In this document: one piece after another, positions 44,667 to 53,466 of the stretch
How positions within the stretch are numbered: position 1 is the stretch's first letter
How the letters are laid out: every line of letters begins with the position of its first letter
From: Nocardiopsis suaedae
GTDB lineage: Bacteria > Actinomycetota > Actinomycetes > Streptosporangiales > Streptosporangiaceae
Reading direction: 5' to 3'
DNA: 64,000 bases
Assembly (NCBI RefSeq): GCF_027706745.1
Contig: NZ_JAQFWP010000001.1
Span: 186,001-250,000, forward strand
The notes under the pieces: generated by a model
Seen by the model: the letters and a program-made list of their open reading frames with translations, nothing else
Told to the model about the DNA's origin: nothing
Databases searched by the model: none
Made by a program: the position numbers and the translations under genes

Positions 44667-45539
44667 TCACCATCCGTCGACGTAGGCGGCGGCTTCGGTG
44701 TAGTCACCGGCGGCCAGGTCCTCGCCGGGCAGGACGATGTGGACGGAGCCGCCTTCGGACCAGCTCCACAGGTCGTTGGTGGACAGTTGGAGCAGCGGGC
44801 GGTCCCGGCCGCCCTTGGTGTACGCACCGGACATGGTCCGCGGCCACCCGAAGGCGATCGCCGAGCTCGGGCCGTGATCCTCGCCGCTGCCGTCCGGCCG
44901 CACGAGGCGGCCCGGCCCGCGGCGGAAGTGGCGGGACAGGAAGAATTCCGGATAGTCCCGTTCGAACTCGCTCGCCGCGGCGAACTCGGGTATCGCGTGG
45001 AGGTCCAGGTGTCCCAGGGCGTCGTCCCACTCGTCCGGAGTCATCAGCATTGGCGCGGCGTGCTGCGGGGTGGAGGGGAAGACCGTGGCCATCTCCGGGG
45101 TCTGGGCCTCCTCGGCGCGCTCCGGGCGGGCGGCGATCACCGCGCACGACGCCTTCGCGTCCTCTACCCGCGGATCGGCCCAGCTCTCCCACGGAGACCA
45201 CCGCGCCGGGCGGAACGAGTCGTCGGGGGTCTCGAAATAGAAGATGTTGAGCAGCCTCGGACCCGGTCCGTGGTGTTCGCCCGGCCAGTGGGCGAGCGCG
45301 CCGGTGTCCAACACGGCGAACAGGCTCAGCGGCACGCCCTCGTGCTCCGGCCACACCGTGCCGGGCTCCAGCAGGGCGGGCCCGCCGAACCGGCAGGATC
45401 CCGTCCGGGGGCGGTCCGGGGCGGCGTCGGTGAGTTCGAAACCGGGCGTGGCCATCGCGGCCAGGCTCCCCCCGATGGCCTCCCCGAAGTCGTCCACGCA
45501 CTGTTGCCGCAATACGGCGGCGGCCTCGGTCATGTCCAT
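44667..45539 (-). CDS. DUF1963 (YwqG-like) protein
   Basis: 290 residues. 'CRFGGPALLEPGTVWPEHEGVPLSLFAVLDTGAL' and 'PLLQLSTNDLWSWSEGGSVHIVLPGEDLAAGDYTEAAAYV' are DUF1963/YwqG landmarks (GG.P..P....WP...g.pl.ll.qid; llql.sd...W.d.g...f.i...dl...df). The molecular role of the family is not established. ATG 45539 or 45533 can serve as start; both lack a strong ribosome site. Confidence 0.82.
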   Translation of the reverse strand: MDMTEAAAVLRQQCVDDFGEAIGGSLAAMATPGFELTDAAPDRPRTGSCRFGGPALLEPGTVWPEHEGVPLSLFAVLDTGALAHWPGEHHGPGPRLLNIFYFETPDDSFRPARWSPWESWADPRVEDAKASCAVIAARPERAEEAQTPEMATVFPSTPQHAAPMLMTPDEWDDALGHLDLHAIPEFAAASEFERDYPEFFLSRHFRRGPGRLVRPDGSGEDHGPSSAIAFGWPRTMSGAYTKGGRDRPLLQLSTNDLWSWSEGGSVHIVLPGEDLAAGDYTEAAAYVDGW

Positions 45540-45647
45540 GCCGGGATCCGACCAGAGCGCCGGGACACCCCGCAAACGACGAGGATCCGAACACGGCAAT
45601 GAATCGGGCGCCCGAAGCACCGTTTCGGTTCCGGGCGTCGTCCGCCG

Positions 45648-46151
45648 TCAGCCCTCCCGGGCGACCTCGCGCTCGTAGGTGAGCAGGGTTTCGACCACCG
45701 TTCGGCGTTCGGCGGGGCTCAGCGGTTCCAGGGCCGTGTACCAGGCGCGGGCGCCGACGGCGAGCCAGTCGTCCACCGCCTTCCGGTTGCCCTCGGCCAG
45801 GGACACGATCGTCCTCCGGCGGTCGGCCGGGTCCTCCCCCCGTTCCACGACGCCCTTCTGGGACAGCTCGCCGACCATCAGGCTGACCGTCGTGGGGGCC
45901 AGTTCCAGCCGCGCCGCGAGCGTGTTGACGGTCAGGGGCCCCTCGAAGAGCAGGAAGGCCAGCAGCGACAGGTGCCGCGGCGCCAGGTCGAGGGAGCGGA
46001 GCGCCTCGGGGACCGGCGTGCGCTTGGCGCGGCCCACCAGGCGGGGCATCAGCAGCAGCATGGTCCGCACGCCTTCGTCGGCGGTGAGGCCGTTCTCCCC
46101 GGGGCGGTCCGATCCGGTGCCGTGCTCCGTTGACAATGTCTTTGCTCCCAA
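45648..46151 (-). CDS. MarR-family transcriptional regulator
   Basis: 167 residues. The winged helix 'LSLLAFLLFEGPLTVNTLAARLELAPTTVSLMVGELSQKGVVERGEDPADRRRTIVSLAEGNRKAVDDW' contains the MarR recognition helix and the 'DrR...v.LT' wing. Start is a TTG at 46151 (a second TTG lies 12 bases in); the true start is uncertain. It is divergent from an NmrA-like gene, with a perfect palindrome between them, so it should repress both. Confidence 0.88.
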   Translation of the reverse strand: MGAKTLSTEHGTGSDRPGENGLTADEGVRTMLLLMPRLVGRAKRTPVPEALRSLDLAPRHLSLLAFLLFEGPLTVNTLAARLELAPTTVSLMVGELSQKGVVERGEDPADRRRTIVSLAEGNRKAVDDWLAVGARAWYTALEPLSPAERRTVVETLLTYEREVAREG

Positions 46152-46156
46152 AGTAG

Positions 46157-46175
46157 TTTTGCTTCTAAAGCAAAA
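46157..46175. promoter_or_regulatory. MarR operator palindrome
   Basis: TTTTGCTTCTAAAGCAAAA: 8-bp perfect arms around CTA, centred 15 bases upstream of the marR start. An extra CTTTG/CAAAG element lies at 46140-46152. Strong candidate for the MarR binding site. Confidence 0.75.
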
Positions 46176-46245
46176 GTTTTCGATGCGCGCACGAGTCTAT
46201 CGGGGCCGGCGCCGCCGTCGCGGCGCCCGGCGGAAGGGACGTGCA

Positions 46246-47097
46246 ATGACCGTGCTGGTCACCGGGGCCCGGGGGAGCATCGGCCGACGGGTGGCGGGAA
46301 CGCTCGCCGCGGCCGGGCACCCCGTCCGGGCATCCGCCAGGGACACGGGCGCGCTCGCGGCGCCGCCCGGAGCCGAGGCCGTCGAGCTGGACGCCGCCGA
46401 CCCCCGGAACGCCGACGCGGTGCTGAAGGGGGTGCGCACGGTGTTCCTGTACGCGGCCGCCATACTCAGCGGCGACCTGCGCGCATTCCTCGAGCAGGCG
46501 CGCCGCGCGGGGGTCGAACACCTCGTACTGCTGTCCTCCCCGGCCTCCTACGAGGCCGGGGAGCACGACCGCGTCATCGGCCGTGCGCACCGCGCGGCGG
46601 AGGAGGCGGTCGAGGAGGCCGGGCCGCCGTCCACCGTGCTCTATCCGAGCTGGCTCGCGGGCAACGCCCAGCGCGACTGGGCCGGTCAGATCAGGGGCCG
46701 CGGCCGGGTGGCGCTGCCCTACCCGGACGCGCAGGTCAACCCGGTCCACCTCGACGACGTGGCCGAGGTCGCGGCGGACCTCCTCACCCGTGACCGGCAC
46801 CGCGGCCGGTTCCAGGTGGTCACCGGCCCCGAGTCGATGCGCCTGCGCGACGCCGTGGACCGCGTCGGCGACGCCCTGGGAACCCCCCTCCCCATCGACG
46901 TCCCGAGCCGGGAGGAGGCGATGGCGCGGCGCGAGGAGTGGATGCCCGCCGGGGTCCTCGACGTGCTCTTGGACGTCGAAGCCGCCGCTGTCGGAGTCCC
47001 GGCGCCGGTCACCAACACGGTCGAGCGCATCACCGGCCACCCGGCGCGCCCGTTCGGCGAGTGGGTGCGGTCCCATCGTGCGGACTTCTCCCCGTGA
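46246..47097 (+). CDS. NmrA-like NAD(P)-binding protein (atypical SDR)
   Basis: 283 residues. 'VLVTGARGSIGRRVAGTLAAAGHPVRASARD' is the Rossmann loop, 'VRTVFLYAAAI' and 'GVEHLVLLSSPASY' the central strands, 'VNPVHLDDVAEVAADLL' the typical end of NmrA/SDR-a proteins. Such proteins sense or use NAD(P)H, often in quinone or redox defence; several are paired with MarR or HxlR regulators. GGAAGGGA precedes the ATG. Confidence 0.88.
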   Translation: MTVLVTGARGSIGRRVAGTLAAAGHPVRASARDTGALAAPPGAEAVELDAADPRNADAVLKGVRTVFLYAAAILSGDLRAFLEQARRAGVEHLVLLSSPASYEAGEHDRVIGRAHRAAEEAVEEAGPPSTVLYPSWLAGNAQRDWAGQIRGRGRVALPYPDAQVNPVHLDDVAEVAADLLTRDRHRGRFQVVTGPESMRLRDAVDRVGDALGTPLPIDVPSREEAMARREEWMPAGVLDVLLDVEAAAVGVPAPVTNTVERITGHPARPFGEWVRSHRADFSP

Positions 47098-47110
47098 CGG
47101 GAACCGGGCC

Positions 47111-47629
47111 TCACCCCCGCGCGTCCGCCAGCGCGCGCTCGAACGCCGCATAGGCCGGGGCGTCGAACAGGACGAAGCGGCACCTCCGCACACCGGTCGA
47201 GGCGCCTTGCACCGCCTCGACGGCGATGCGGGCCGCGTCCTCCATCGGCCAGCGGTACACGCCGGTCGAGATCGCCGGGAAGGCGACCGTCGTCGCCCCC
47301 AGTTCGTCGGCGACTTCGAGCGAGCGCGTGTAGCAGGACGCGAGGACGGCGGACCGGTCCTCGGAGGTGCTGTACACCGGGCCCACGGTGTGCACGACCC
47401 AGCGCGCGGGAAGGCGGCCCGCGGTGGTGGCGACCGCCTGTCCCGCGGGCAGCCCCTTCCCGTACCGGGTGTCCCGCAGGCGGCGGCACTCGGCCAGGAT
47501 CTCCGGGCCGCCCCGCCGGTGGATGGCCCCGTCGACGCCTCCGCCGCCCAGTAGTGACGAGTTGGCGGCGTTCACGACCGCGTCGACAGGCTGCTCGGTG
47601 ATGTCGCCTTGCACCAGTTCGATGTCCAC
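47111..47629 (-). CDS. Macrodomain protein, O-acetyl-ADP-ribose deacetylase type
   Basis: 172 residues, a complete single macrodomain: 'LVQGDITEQPVDAVVNAANSSLLGGGGVDGAIHRRGGPEIL' (ADP-ribose loop 1 with the catalytic Asn-Asn and GGGVDGAIH), 'KGLPAGQAVATTAGRLPARWVVHTVGP' and 'FPAISTGVYRWPMEDAA' (loop 2). This is the MacroD/YmdB class that hydrolyses O-acetyl-ADP-ribose or mono-ADP-ribosyl aspartate/glutamate. No ADP-ribosyltransferase gene is adjacent. It is convergent with the NmrA gene, 13 bases apart. Confidence 0.95.
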   Translation of the reverse strand: MDIELVQGDITEQPVDAVVNAANSSLLGGGGVDGAIHRRGGPEILAECRRLRDTRYGKGLPAGQAVATTAGRLPARWVVHTVGPVYSTSEDRSAVLASCYTRSLEVADELGATTVAFPAISTGVYRWPMEDAARIAVEAVQGASTGVRRCRFVLFDAPAYAAFERALADARG

Positions 47630-47775
47630 ACGGGGTTTCTACCGCATTGGGAGGGGCTGTCTCAGGCGTTCGGCCGGTCCCGTGGTCGGGCGGCCCGTTC
47701 GCCTCGGGGACACGGCGGGTTCACCCCGGCTCCCTAGCATTCCCGGGTCCCGATCCCCGTCCCCCGGAGGAGTCC

Positions 47776-49095
47776 GTGATCCGCCCCCTTTCCGTGGTCT
47801 GCGCCTCGGTGCTCGCGTCCCCGCTGCTCCTCGCCGGTGCGGCCGCCCACGCCGCGTCGGCGGCCCCCGCCGCCCCCTCCTCTCCCGCCGACGGGGTCCC
47901 CGTCGTCGAGGCCGAGGACCGCACCCCGACCGTGTACGACGACGAGGAGGGCGGAGAGGCCGACGCCGACGACCCGGCCGTGTGGGTCCACCCCGACGAC
48001 GGCGACGACGGCCTCGTCATCGGAACCCTGAAGAACGCCGGCCTGGACGTCTACGACCTCGACGGCGACCTCGTCCAGCACATCGGCGCCCCCGCTGCCG
48101 AGGGCGACCGGCCCGCTGGGCGCTTCAACAACGTCGACATCGTGCGCGGCTTCACGGTCGGCGGGCGCACCACCGACCTGGCCGTGGTCAGCGACCGCGG
48201 GCAGGACCGCATGCTCCTCTTCGCGATCGACGCCGACGCCGCCGCGGACGGCCGCCCGCCGCTGCGCGAGGTCACCGACCCCGGCGTGCCCACGGTCTTC
48301 TCCGCCGACGACGCCGGGGCCGCCGATGAGCGCACCGCCTACGGCCTGACCGCCTTCACCGACGGGGGCGCGTCCTACGCCGTCGTCAGCCGGGCGGACG
48401 AGACGACGCTGGCCCTCCTGCGGCTGACCGCGAGCGGCGGCGGGGTCGGCTACGAGCACGTCGACACCGTCGACCTGCCCTCCTCCTTCGCCCTCTCCGA
48501 CGGGACCGAGTGGGCGCCGTGCACCGACCCGGACGAACGGCCGCACGTGGAGGGCATGGTCGTCGACGTGTCGGCGGGCGCCCTGTACGCGGGGCAGGAG
48601 GCGGTCGGCCTGTGGCGCATCGGCCTGACCGGCTCGGGCTTCGGTGAGACCGAGCAGGTCGACCGCGTCCGCTCCTACGGCGTGCCCTGGACCTACGACG
48701 CCGACCTCGACGAGGAGTGCGTCCTGGACTGGAACGCCGACCCGGGCGAGGGCGGCGACGTGCTCACCGCCGACGTCGAGGGCGTCACCCTCCAGCGGGA
48801 GGACGGCAGGCGGGGCGGAGACGAGGAGGGCCACGTGATCGCCTCTAGCCAGGGGAGTGACACCTTCGCCCTGTACGACCGGGAGGACGGCGCTTACGCG
48901 GGCTCCTTCTCCGTGGAGGGCGTCGAGCACACCGACGGCCTGGACGTGGTGAGCCGCCCGGTCGGGGACGACTACGACGAGGGCATCCTCGTCGTCCAGG
49001 ACGGCGAGGCCGAGCCCGCCCCAGGGCGCGGCGACGCCACGGGCTTCGCCTACGTGGAGTGGGAGGACGTCGCCGAGGACGTGCTGGACGACTGA
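47776..49095 (+). CDS. Beta-propeller phytase-like secreted protein
   Basis: 439 residues with a Sec signal peptide (to about AHAASA, residue 28). 'DADDPAVWVHPDDGDDGLVIGTLKNAGLDVYDLDGDLVQHI' with 'GRFNNVDI...DLAVVSDRGQDRMLLFAID' is the signature of six-bladed calcium-dependent phytases; 'HVEGMVVDVSAGALYAGQEAVGLWRIGL' and 'SQGSDTFALYDREDGAYAGSFSV' are later blades. It releases phosphate from phytate outside the cell and needs calcium at acidic sites. The sequence is extremely Asp/Glu-rich. GTG 47776 has GGAGGA upstream. Confidence 0.9.
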   Translation: MIRPLSVVCASVLASPLLLAGAAAHAASAAPAAPSSPADGVPVVEAEDRTPTVYDDEEGGEADADDPAVWVHPDDGDDGLVIGTLKNAGLDVYDLDGDLVQHIGAPAAEGDRPAGRFNNVDIVRGFTVGGRTTDLAVVSDRGQDRMLLFAIDADAAADGRPPLREVTDPGVPTVFSADDAGAADERTAYGLTAFTDGGASYAVVSRADETTLALLRLTASGGGVGYEHVDTVDLPSSFALSDGTEWAPCTDPDERPHVEGMVVDVSAGALYAGQEAVGLWRIGLTGSGFGETEQVDRVRSYGVPWTYDADLDEECVLDWNADPGEGGDVLTADVEGVTLQREDGRRGGDEEGHVIASSQGSDTFALYDREDGAYAGSFSVEGVEHTDGLDVVSRPVGDDYDEGILVVQDGEAEPAPGRGDATGFAYVEWEDVAEDVLDD

Positions 49096-49153
49096 TGACC
49101 GGCGACTGACGGCGCCGCGCGTGACAAAGGCGCGACAAGGGCGCGCCGATGAG

Positions 49154-49190
49154 ACGGCCGCCCGGGCGGGAGACCCGCCCGGGCGGCCGT
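49154..49190. terminator. Bidirectional terminator after phytase
   Basis: A perfect 17-bp stem (49154-49170 with 49174-49190) and a 3-base loop lie between the phytase stop and the convergent small gene. Confidence 0.85.
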
Positions 49191-49201
49191 TCCGCGTCCG
49201 T

Positions 49202-49381
49202 TCAGCCGATCAGCTCGAAGGCGGCCACGGCCAGCGCGATCAGCACCAGGCCCGCTCCGAGGATCATGCACCCCACGTTCCCGGTGCCTCCCGGGTCGCG
49301 GGTGGGGCCGCGGTGGATCTCCGTCGAACCCTTGCCGCCCCTGCCCTTGCGGGGCCTGCTCTTCTTCTTGCGTCCGCTCAT
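49202..49381 (-). CDS. Small single-helix membrane protein
   Basis: 59 residues: a strongly basic N-terminus (SGRKKKSRPRKGRGGKG), then 'GCMILGAGLVLIALAVAAFELIG' as one membrane helix at the C-terminus. ATG 49381 has GAGGA 5 bases before; a longer reading from 49417 lacks a site. No family recognised. The arrangement (cytoplasmic basic head, C-terminal tail anchor) is common among small actinobacterial proteins. Confidence 0.65.
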   Translation of the reverse strand: MSGRKKKSRPRKGRGGKGSTEIHRGPTRDPGGTGNVGCMILGAGLVLIALAVAAFELIG

Positions 49382-49474
49382 CGCGTCCTCAACGTCGCTC
49401 TCCGAGGGGTCGTGCACCAGTCATAGGGGGCGACCGCGCTCTCGGGCAAGGAGGGCAACGGACTGGACAATCTC

Positions 49475-49490
49475 TCGAAAACATGTTCGA
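49475..49490. promoter_or_regulatory. LexA (SOS) box
   Basis: TCGAAAACATGTTCGA fits the Gram-positive/actinobacterial SOS box (TCGAAC-N4-GTTCGA) with one mismatch. It ends 9 bases before the radical SAM gene start, where LexA would block transcription. Confidence 0.75.
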
Positions 49491-49499
49491 ATCACGGGC

Positions 49500-50609
49500 A
49501 TGCGCTGGGAGGATCTTCGAGAGGGCCAGGACGGCGAGGCCCTGTTCGACCGAGAGGACATCGCCCCCGTACCGGAACGGGGCACCGGCCGCGCCGGACT
49601 GGCCGCGCCCGGAGGCGGCCCCGTGGCCGGCGGCGACGGCGAACCCGTGGCGGTGGAGATCCGCGCGCGCTCGATCATCAACCGGGTGCCCGGCGAATCC
49701 CCCATGTTCCGCTGGACCCTCAACCCCTACCGCGGCTGCGCCCACGCCTGCGTCTACTGCTTCGCCCGGCGCAGCCACACCTACCTCGACCTGGACGCCG
49801 GGCACGACTTCGACACCAAGATCATGGTCAAGGTCAACGCCGGGGAGCTGCTCCGCGCCGAGCTCGCCCGCCCCGCCTGGCAGGGCGAGCCGATCGCCAT
49901 GGGCACCAACACCGACCCCTACCAGCGCGCGGAGGGCCGCTACCGGCTGATGCCGCAGATCATCTCCGCGCTGCGGGACGCCGCCAACCCCTTCTCCGTG
50001 CTGACCAAGGGGCGGCTCATCCTGCGCGACGCCGACCTGCTCGAACAGGCCGCCCGCGTCACCGACGTGCGGCTCGCGGTGTCCGTCGGCGCCGTCGACG
50101 ATCCGCTCGCCCGCTCGGTCGAGCCCGGCGCCCCCACGCCCCGCGCCCGCCTGGACACGGTCCGGGCCCTGGCGGACCGGGGGCTGGGCTGCTCAGTGCT
50201 CATGGCGCCGGTGCTGCCGGGGCTGACCGACTCGCCGGAGGCCGTCGACGCGGCCGTGTCCGCCATCGCCGACGCCGGGGCGAGCAGCGTCACCCCGATC
50301 GTCCTGCACCTGCGCCCCGGCGGGGCACGGGAGTGGTACGCCGCCTGGCTCGCGCGCGAGCACCCGCACCTCGCCCCGCTCTACCGGGAGCTGTACGGGA
50401 AGGGCTCCTACGCGCCCGCCCACTACCGGGAACTGGTCGCGGCCCGCGTCCGCGAGGCGGCCCGCCGGTACGGGGTCGGCGGCCGCTCCGCGAGGCAGGA
50501 GAGCGGCGGGGAGGCCTCCGGCAGGGGGCCCGGCGACCACCGGCAGCGGACGCCTGCGGGCGGTAGCGCGGACCGGGCCGGGGCGACCCGGCAACTGCGT
50601 CTGCTGTGA
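49500..50609 (+). CDS. Rv2578c-type radical SAM protein (spore photoproduct lyase-like)
   Basis: 369 residues. The [4Fe-4S] motif is Cys80-x3-Cys84-x2-Cys87 in 'NPYRGCAHACVYCFARRSH'; 'IAMGTNTDPYQRAEGRYRLM' and 'FSVLTKGRLILRDADLL' follow, as in the Rv2578c/SplB-related family. The last 60 residues are Gly/Arg/Ser-rich. The chemistry of the family is not established; a DNA-repair role is suggested by the LexA box directly at the start. Confidence 0.88.
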   Translation: MRWEDLREGQDGEALFDREDIAPVPERGTGRAGLAAPGGGPVAGGDGEPVAVEIRARSIINRVPGESPMFRWTLNPYRGCAHACVYCFARRSHTYLDLDAGHDFDTKIMVKVNAGELLRAELARPAWQGEPIAMGTNTDPYQRAEGRYRLMPQIISALRDAANPFSVLTKGRLILRDADLLEQAARVTDVRLAVSVGAVDDPLARSVEPGAPTPRARLDTVRALADRGLGCSVLMAPVLPGLTDSPEAVDAAVSAIADAGASSVTPIVLHLRPGGAREWYAAWLAREHPHLAPLYRELYGKGSYAPAHYRELVAARVREAARRYGVGGRSARQESGGEASGRGPGDHRQRTPAGGSADRAGATRQLRLL

Positions 50610-50724
50610 CCTGCCGACGCCTGCCGAACGCACGAGAAGCCCTGGGGCGTGGGGGATTCCGCCTCTCCGAGGGGTAGTGTCCAAAGGGTCCGACATAGGC
50701 GCTGGAAACGGAAAGCGACCCCCC

Positions 50725-51531
50725 ATGGCCGAGACCCCTGCCGACCCGCCCGCCCCGTCCGGAGTCGACACCACCGTGGCGCACTCCGCCCGGGTCTGGA
50801 ACTACTGGCTCGGAGGGCGCGACAACTACCCCGTCGACCGCGCGCTCGGAGACAGCATCATCGAGACCTTCCCGCAGATCGTCGAGGGGGCCCGCGCCGA
50901 CCGGGAGTTCCTCCGGCGGTCCGTCGCCCACCTGGCGGGAACCGAGGGGATCCGGCAGTTCCTCGACATCGGGACCGGCCTGCCCACCCACGACAACACC
51001 CACGAGGTGGCCCGGCGCGTCGCCCCGGACGCGCGCGTGGTCTACGTCGACAACGACCCCATGGTGGTCGCCCACGCACGGGCGCTGCTGGCCGGCGACG
51101 CGTCGGCCTCGTTCGTCGACGCCGACCTGCACGACCGCGACCGGGTGCTGCGGGCCGCCGCCGAGGAGCTCGACCTCGACCGGCCGGTGGGGCTGACCGT
51201 GCTCGGCACGATGGGCCACGTCACCTCGTATGAGGAGGCCCGTGACATCGTCCGCGGGTACATGGACGCGCTGGCCCCCGGCAGCTTCCTGGCCCTGTGC
51301 GACCTGGTCCTGCCTGAGGGAGAGGCCGAACAGGAGGCCCTGCGGCGCTGGAACGAAGGGGCGGCGCTTCCGTACCGCGCCCACACGACCGAGGAGATGG
51401 CGGGCTACTTCGACGGCCTGGAGCTGCTTGAGCCGGGCGTCGTCAGCGCCACCCGCTGGCGCCCGATCCCGGCCGAGGTCGGCGAGATCCGCGACGTGGA
51501 ACAGTACTGCGGAGTGGCCCGGAAGGCCTGA
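50725..51531 (+). CDS. SAM-dependent methyltransferase, DUF574 family (second copy)
   Basis: 268 residues. 'SARVWNYWLGGRDNYPVDRALGDSIIETFPQIVEGARADREFLRRSVAHLAGTEGIRQFLDIGTGLPTHDNTHEVARRV' and 'VVYVDNDPMVVAHARALL' are the same landmarks as in the gene at 1723-2604, but the two are well diverged. ATG 50725 follows GGAAAGCGA. Stand-alone gene; substrate unknown. Confidence 0.9.
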   Translation: MAETPADPPAPSGVDTTVAHSARVWNYWLGGRDNYPVDRALGDSIIETFPQIVEGARADREFLRRSVAHLAGTEGIRQFLDIGTGLPTHDNTHEVARRVAPDARVVYVDNDPMVVAHARALLAGDASASFVDADLHDRDRVLRAAAEELDLDRPVGLTVLGTMGHVTSYEEARDIVRGYMDALAPGSFLALCDLVLPEGEAEQEALRRWNEGAALPYRAHTTEEMAGYFDGLELLEPGVVSATRWRPIPAEVGEIRDVEQYCGVARKA

Positions 51532-51577
51532 CACGCCGGAGCCGCCCCCTTTCGGGCGCGACCACCGGTCCCGCTGC

Positions 51578-52399
51578 TCAGCCCGTCTCCGGCGGCAGCA
51601 GGGAGAGCAGCGCCTCCGCGAAATCCTCCGGGTGGGACGTGTAGCCGAGGTGGCCGCCGGGGAACTCGGCTGCCGGGTGGCCGACCAGGTCGCCCAGGCG
51701 TTCCGCAGGGCGGGCCGGGAGGCGGCCTCGGGTGGCCTCGCCGTGGGCCGGGACGAGGCGGCCGGACGCGCGCAGCGCCCCGGTGTCGGGCACGAAGCGG
51801 GTGAACCGGGGGACGATCCGGTCCAGGAAGAACGGCATCCCGGCGTGCATGCGGGCCATCGCCTCCGGGCCGGGCGCACGTGCCGGGGCCTCCGCAGGGG
51901 CGTCGAAGCCCTCGGCCATCACCCCGACGGCGGCTTCCACGCCGCCGGACTTGAACGCCCGGTGGACCTCGTCGAACATGCGCCGGTGCCGTTCGGCGTC
52001 CGGCAGTACTTCGACCACCGGAGGCTCGTGGGCGACCGTGCGCCGTACCCGGTCGGGGCGGCGCGCCGTCAGGGCGAGCGCGGTGATCGCCCCTGAGCTG
52101 GACCCGAACACGGACGCGGGGGCGTCGGGTGACAGCAGGTCCAGGAGACGCAGGGCGTCGTCGGCGTGCTCCTCGGGGCTCTGTTCCGCATCGGGGGCGT
52201 CGAGGGGGCTGCGCGGGGCGCCGCGCGGTTCGAGGACGGCGACGGTGAACTGTGCGGCCAGCCGCTCGGCCATCCCGTCGAACGGCTCGGCGACACCGGA
52301 TCCGCCGGGGATCATCAGGAGCAGGGGGCCGTCCCCGCGGGTCTCGTAGTGCAGCGCCGCGCCGGGGACGCGGAGCGTGCCGGGGGAGGGCTCGTCCAT
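51578..52399 (-). CDS. Alpha/beta hydrolase
   Basis: 273 residues. 'LLLMIPGGSGVAEPFDGMAERLAAQFTVAVLEPRGAPRSPLD' is the oxyanion and strand-4 region, the nucleophile elbow is 'FGSSSGAITAL', and the catalytic His probably lies in 'FPGGHLGYTSHPEDFA'. It resembles actinobacterial hydrolases often annotated as epoxide hydrolase-like. ATG 52399 has AGGAG 8 bases before. Substrate unknown. Confidence 0.88.
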   Translation of the reverse strand: MDEPSPGTLRVPGAALHYETRGDGPLLLMIPGGSGVAEPFDGMAERLAAQFTVAVLEPRGAPRSPLDAPDAEQSPEEHADDALRLLDLLSPDAPASVFGSSSGAITALALTARRPDRVRRTVAHEPPVVEVLPDAERHRRMFDEVHRAFKSGGVEAAVGVMAEGFDAPAEAPARAPGPEAMARMHAGMPFFLDRIVPRFTRFVPDTGALRASGRLVPAHGEATRGRLPARPAERLGDLVGHPAAEFPGGHLGYTSHPEDFAEALLSLLPPETG

Positions 52400-52568
52400 G
52401 GTGACGACTCCTGTGCCTGTGGTGGGTGGATGCGGTCCGGACACGACGAACCCCCTGAGCGGGAGCGATGCGCTCCGCCCAGGGGAGGGGGAGGTCGTGG
52501 CGGATCGGAAGCCTATTGCGTGCGTCCCCCGCGTTCCACTGGTTTTCCGGGCGGGAGGGCGCGCGGTC

Positions 52569-53366
52569 CTAGAGGCCGTGCTTGCGGTAGACCATCCGCT
52601 CGACCGCCGCGCGGGGGAGTACCCGCCGCAGGGCGAACACCAAGGGCGCGTTGCTGCCGACCGCGTACAGCGGCTTGGGGCGGGGCGCCTCGACCGCCTT
52701 GATCACGGTCGCGGCGACGTCCCCGGCCGGGATGCCCTTCGCCTCGTTGGCGTTGAGCGCCGTGAGCATCGTCCGGTACTCCTCCGCGTACGGGGAGTCC
52801 ACCGCGATGTACTGGGTGCGGCGCTCGCTGATGCCGGTGCTGATGGACCCCGGCTCGACCGTCGTCACGCCGACCCCGTACGGCGCCAGCTCGCGCCGGG
52901 AGGCGTTCGCGAAACCCTTCAGTGCCGCCTTGGAGGCGACATAGGAAGAGCGGAACGCCAGTGGGAAGCTGGCCAGCATCGAGCCGACCATGACGATCCG
53001 GCCCTGGCGCCGCTCGCGCATCCCGGGGAGGACGAGCTGGGTCAACCGCACCGCGCCGATGACGTTCACCTGGAAGAGCCGTTCCAGGGCGGCGCGCGGC
53101 AGTTCCTCGATCGGGCCGCTCTGGCTCTCCCCGGCGTTGTTGACCAGGACGTCGATCTCACCGGCCGCCTTGGCGCACGCCGCGATCGATGCGTCATCGT
53201 CCAGGTCGAGCGGGAGGTACTCCACCCCGGGGACGGGGTCGGACAGGGCGCCGGGATCGCGGCTGGTGCCGAAGACCCGGTAGCCGCGGGCGAGGAGGAG
53301 TCGGGCGACCGCCTTGCCGATTCCGGATGATGCGCCCGTGACAAGGGCTGTTCTCTGGAGGGGCAT
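52569..53366 (-). CDS. Short-chain dehydrogenase/reductase
   Basis: 265 residues of classical SDR: 'ALVTGASSGIGKAVARLLLARGYRVFGTSRD' (TGxxxGIG), 'IDVLVNNAGES' (NNAG), catalytic Ser in 'IVMVGSMLASFP', Tyr-x-x-x-Lys in 'SSYVASKAAL', and 'VEPGSISTGI'. Residue Arg after the motif ('TSRD') suggests NADP(H) preference. Substrate unknown. Not obviously in an operon. Confidence 0.93.
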   Translation of the reverse strand: MPLQRTALVTGASSGIGKAVARLLLARGYRVFGTSRDPGALSDPVPGVEYLPLDLDDDASIAACAKAAGEIDVLVNNAGESQSGPIEELPRAALERLFQVNVIGAVRLTQLVLPGMRERRQGRIVMVGSMLASFPLAFRSSYVASKAALKGFANASRRELAPYGVGVTTVEPGSISTGISERRTQYIAVDSPYAEEYRTMLTALNANEAKGIPAGDVAATVIKAVEAPRPKPLYAVGSNAPLVFALRRVLPRAAVERMVYRKHGL

Positions 53367-53466
53367 GGCGCCTCAGCCTAGACGGTCGGCGGGACCCGCC
53401 GCGGGGGCGGCTTGAAGACGGCAGGCGGGGCGGCCCAGGCGATCAAGGGGTTGCCGGCGTTCCGCC

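Noticed and set aside
46583-47554. A 323-codon plus-strand frame across the NmrA and macrodomain genes
   Set aside because: Out of frame with NmrA and antisense to the macrodomain gene; no domain content.
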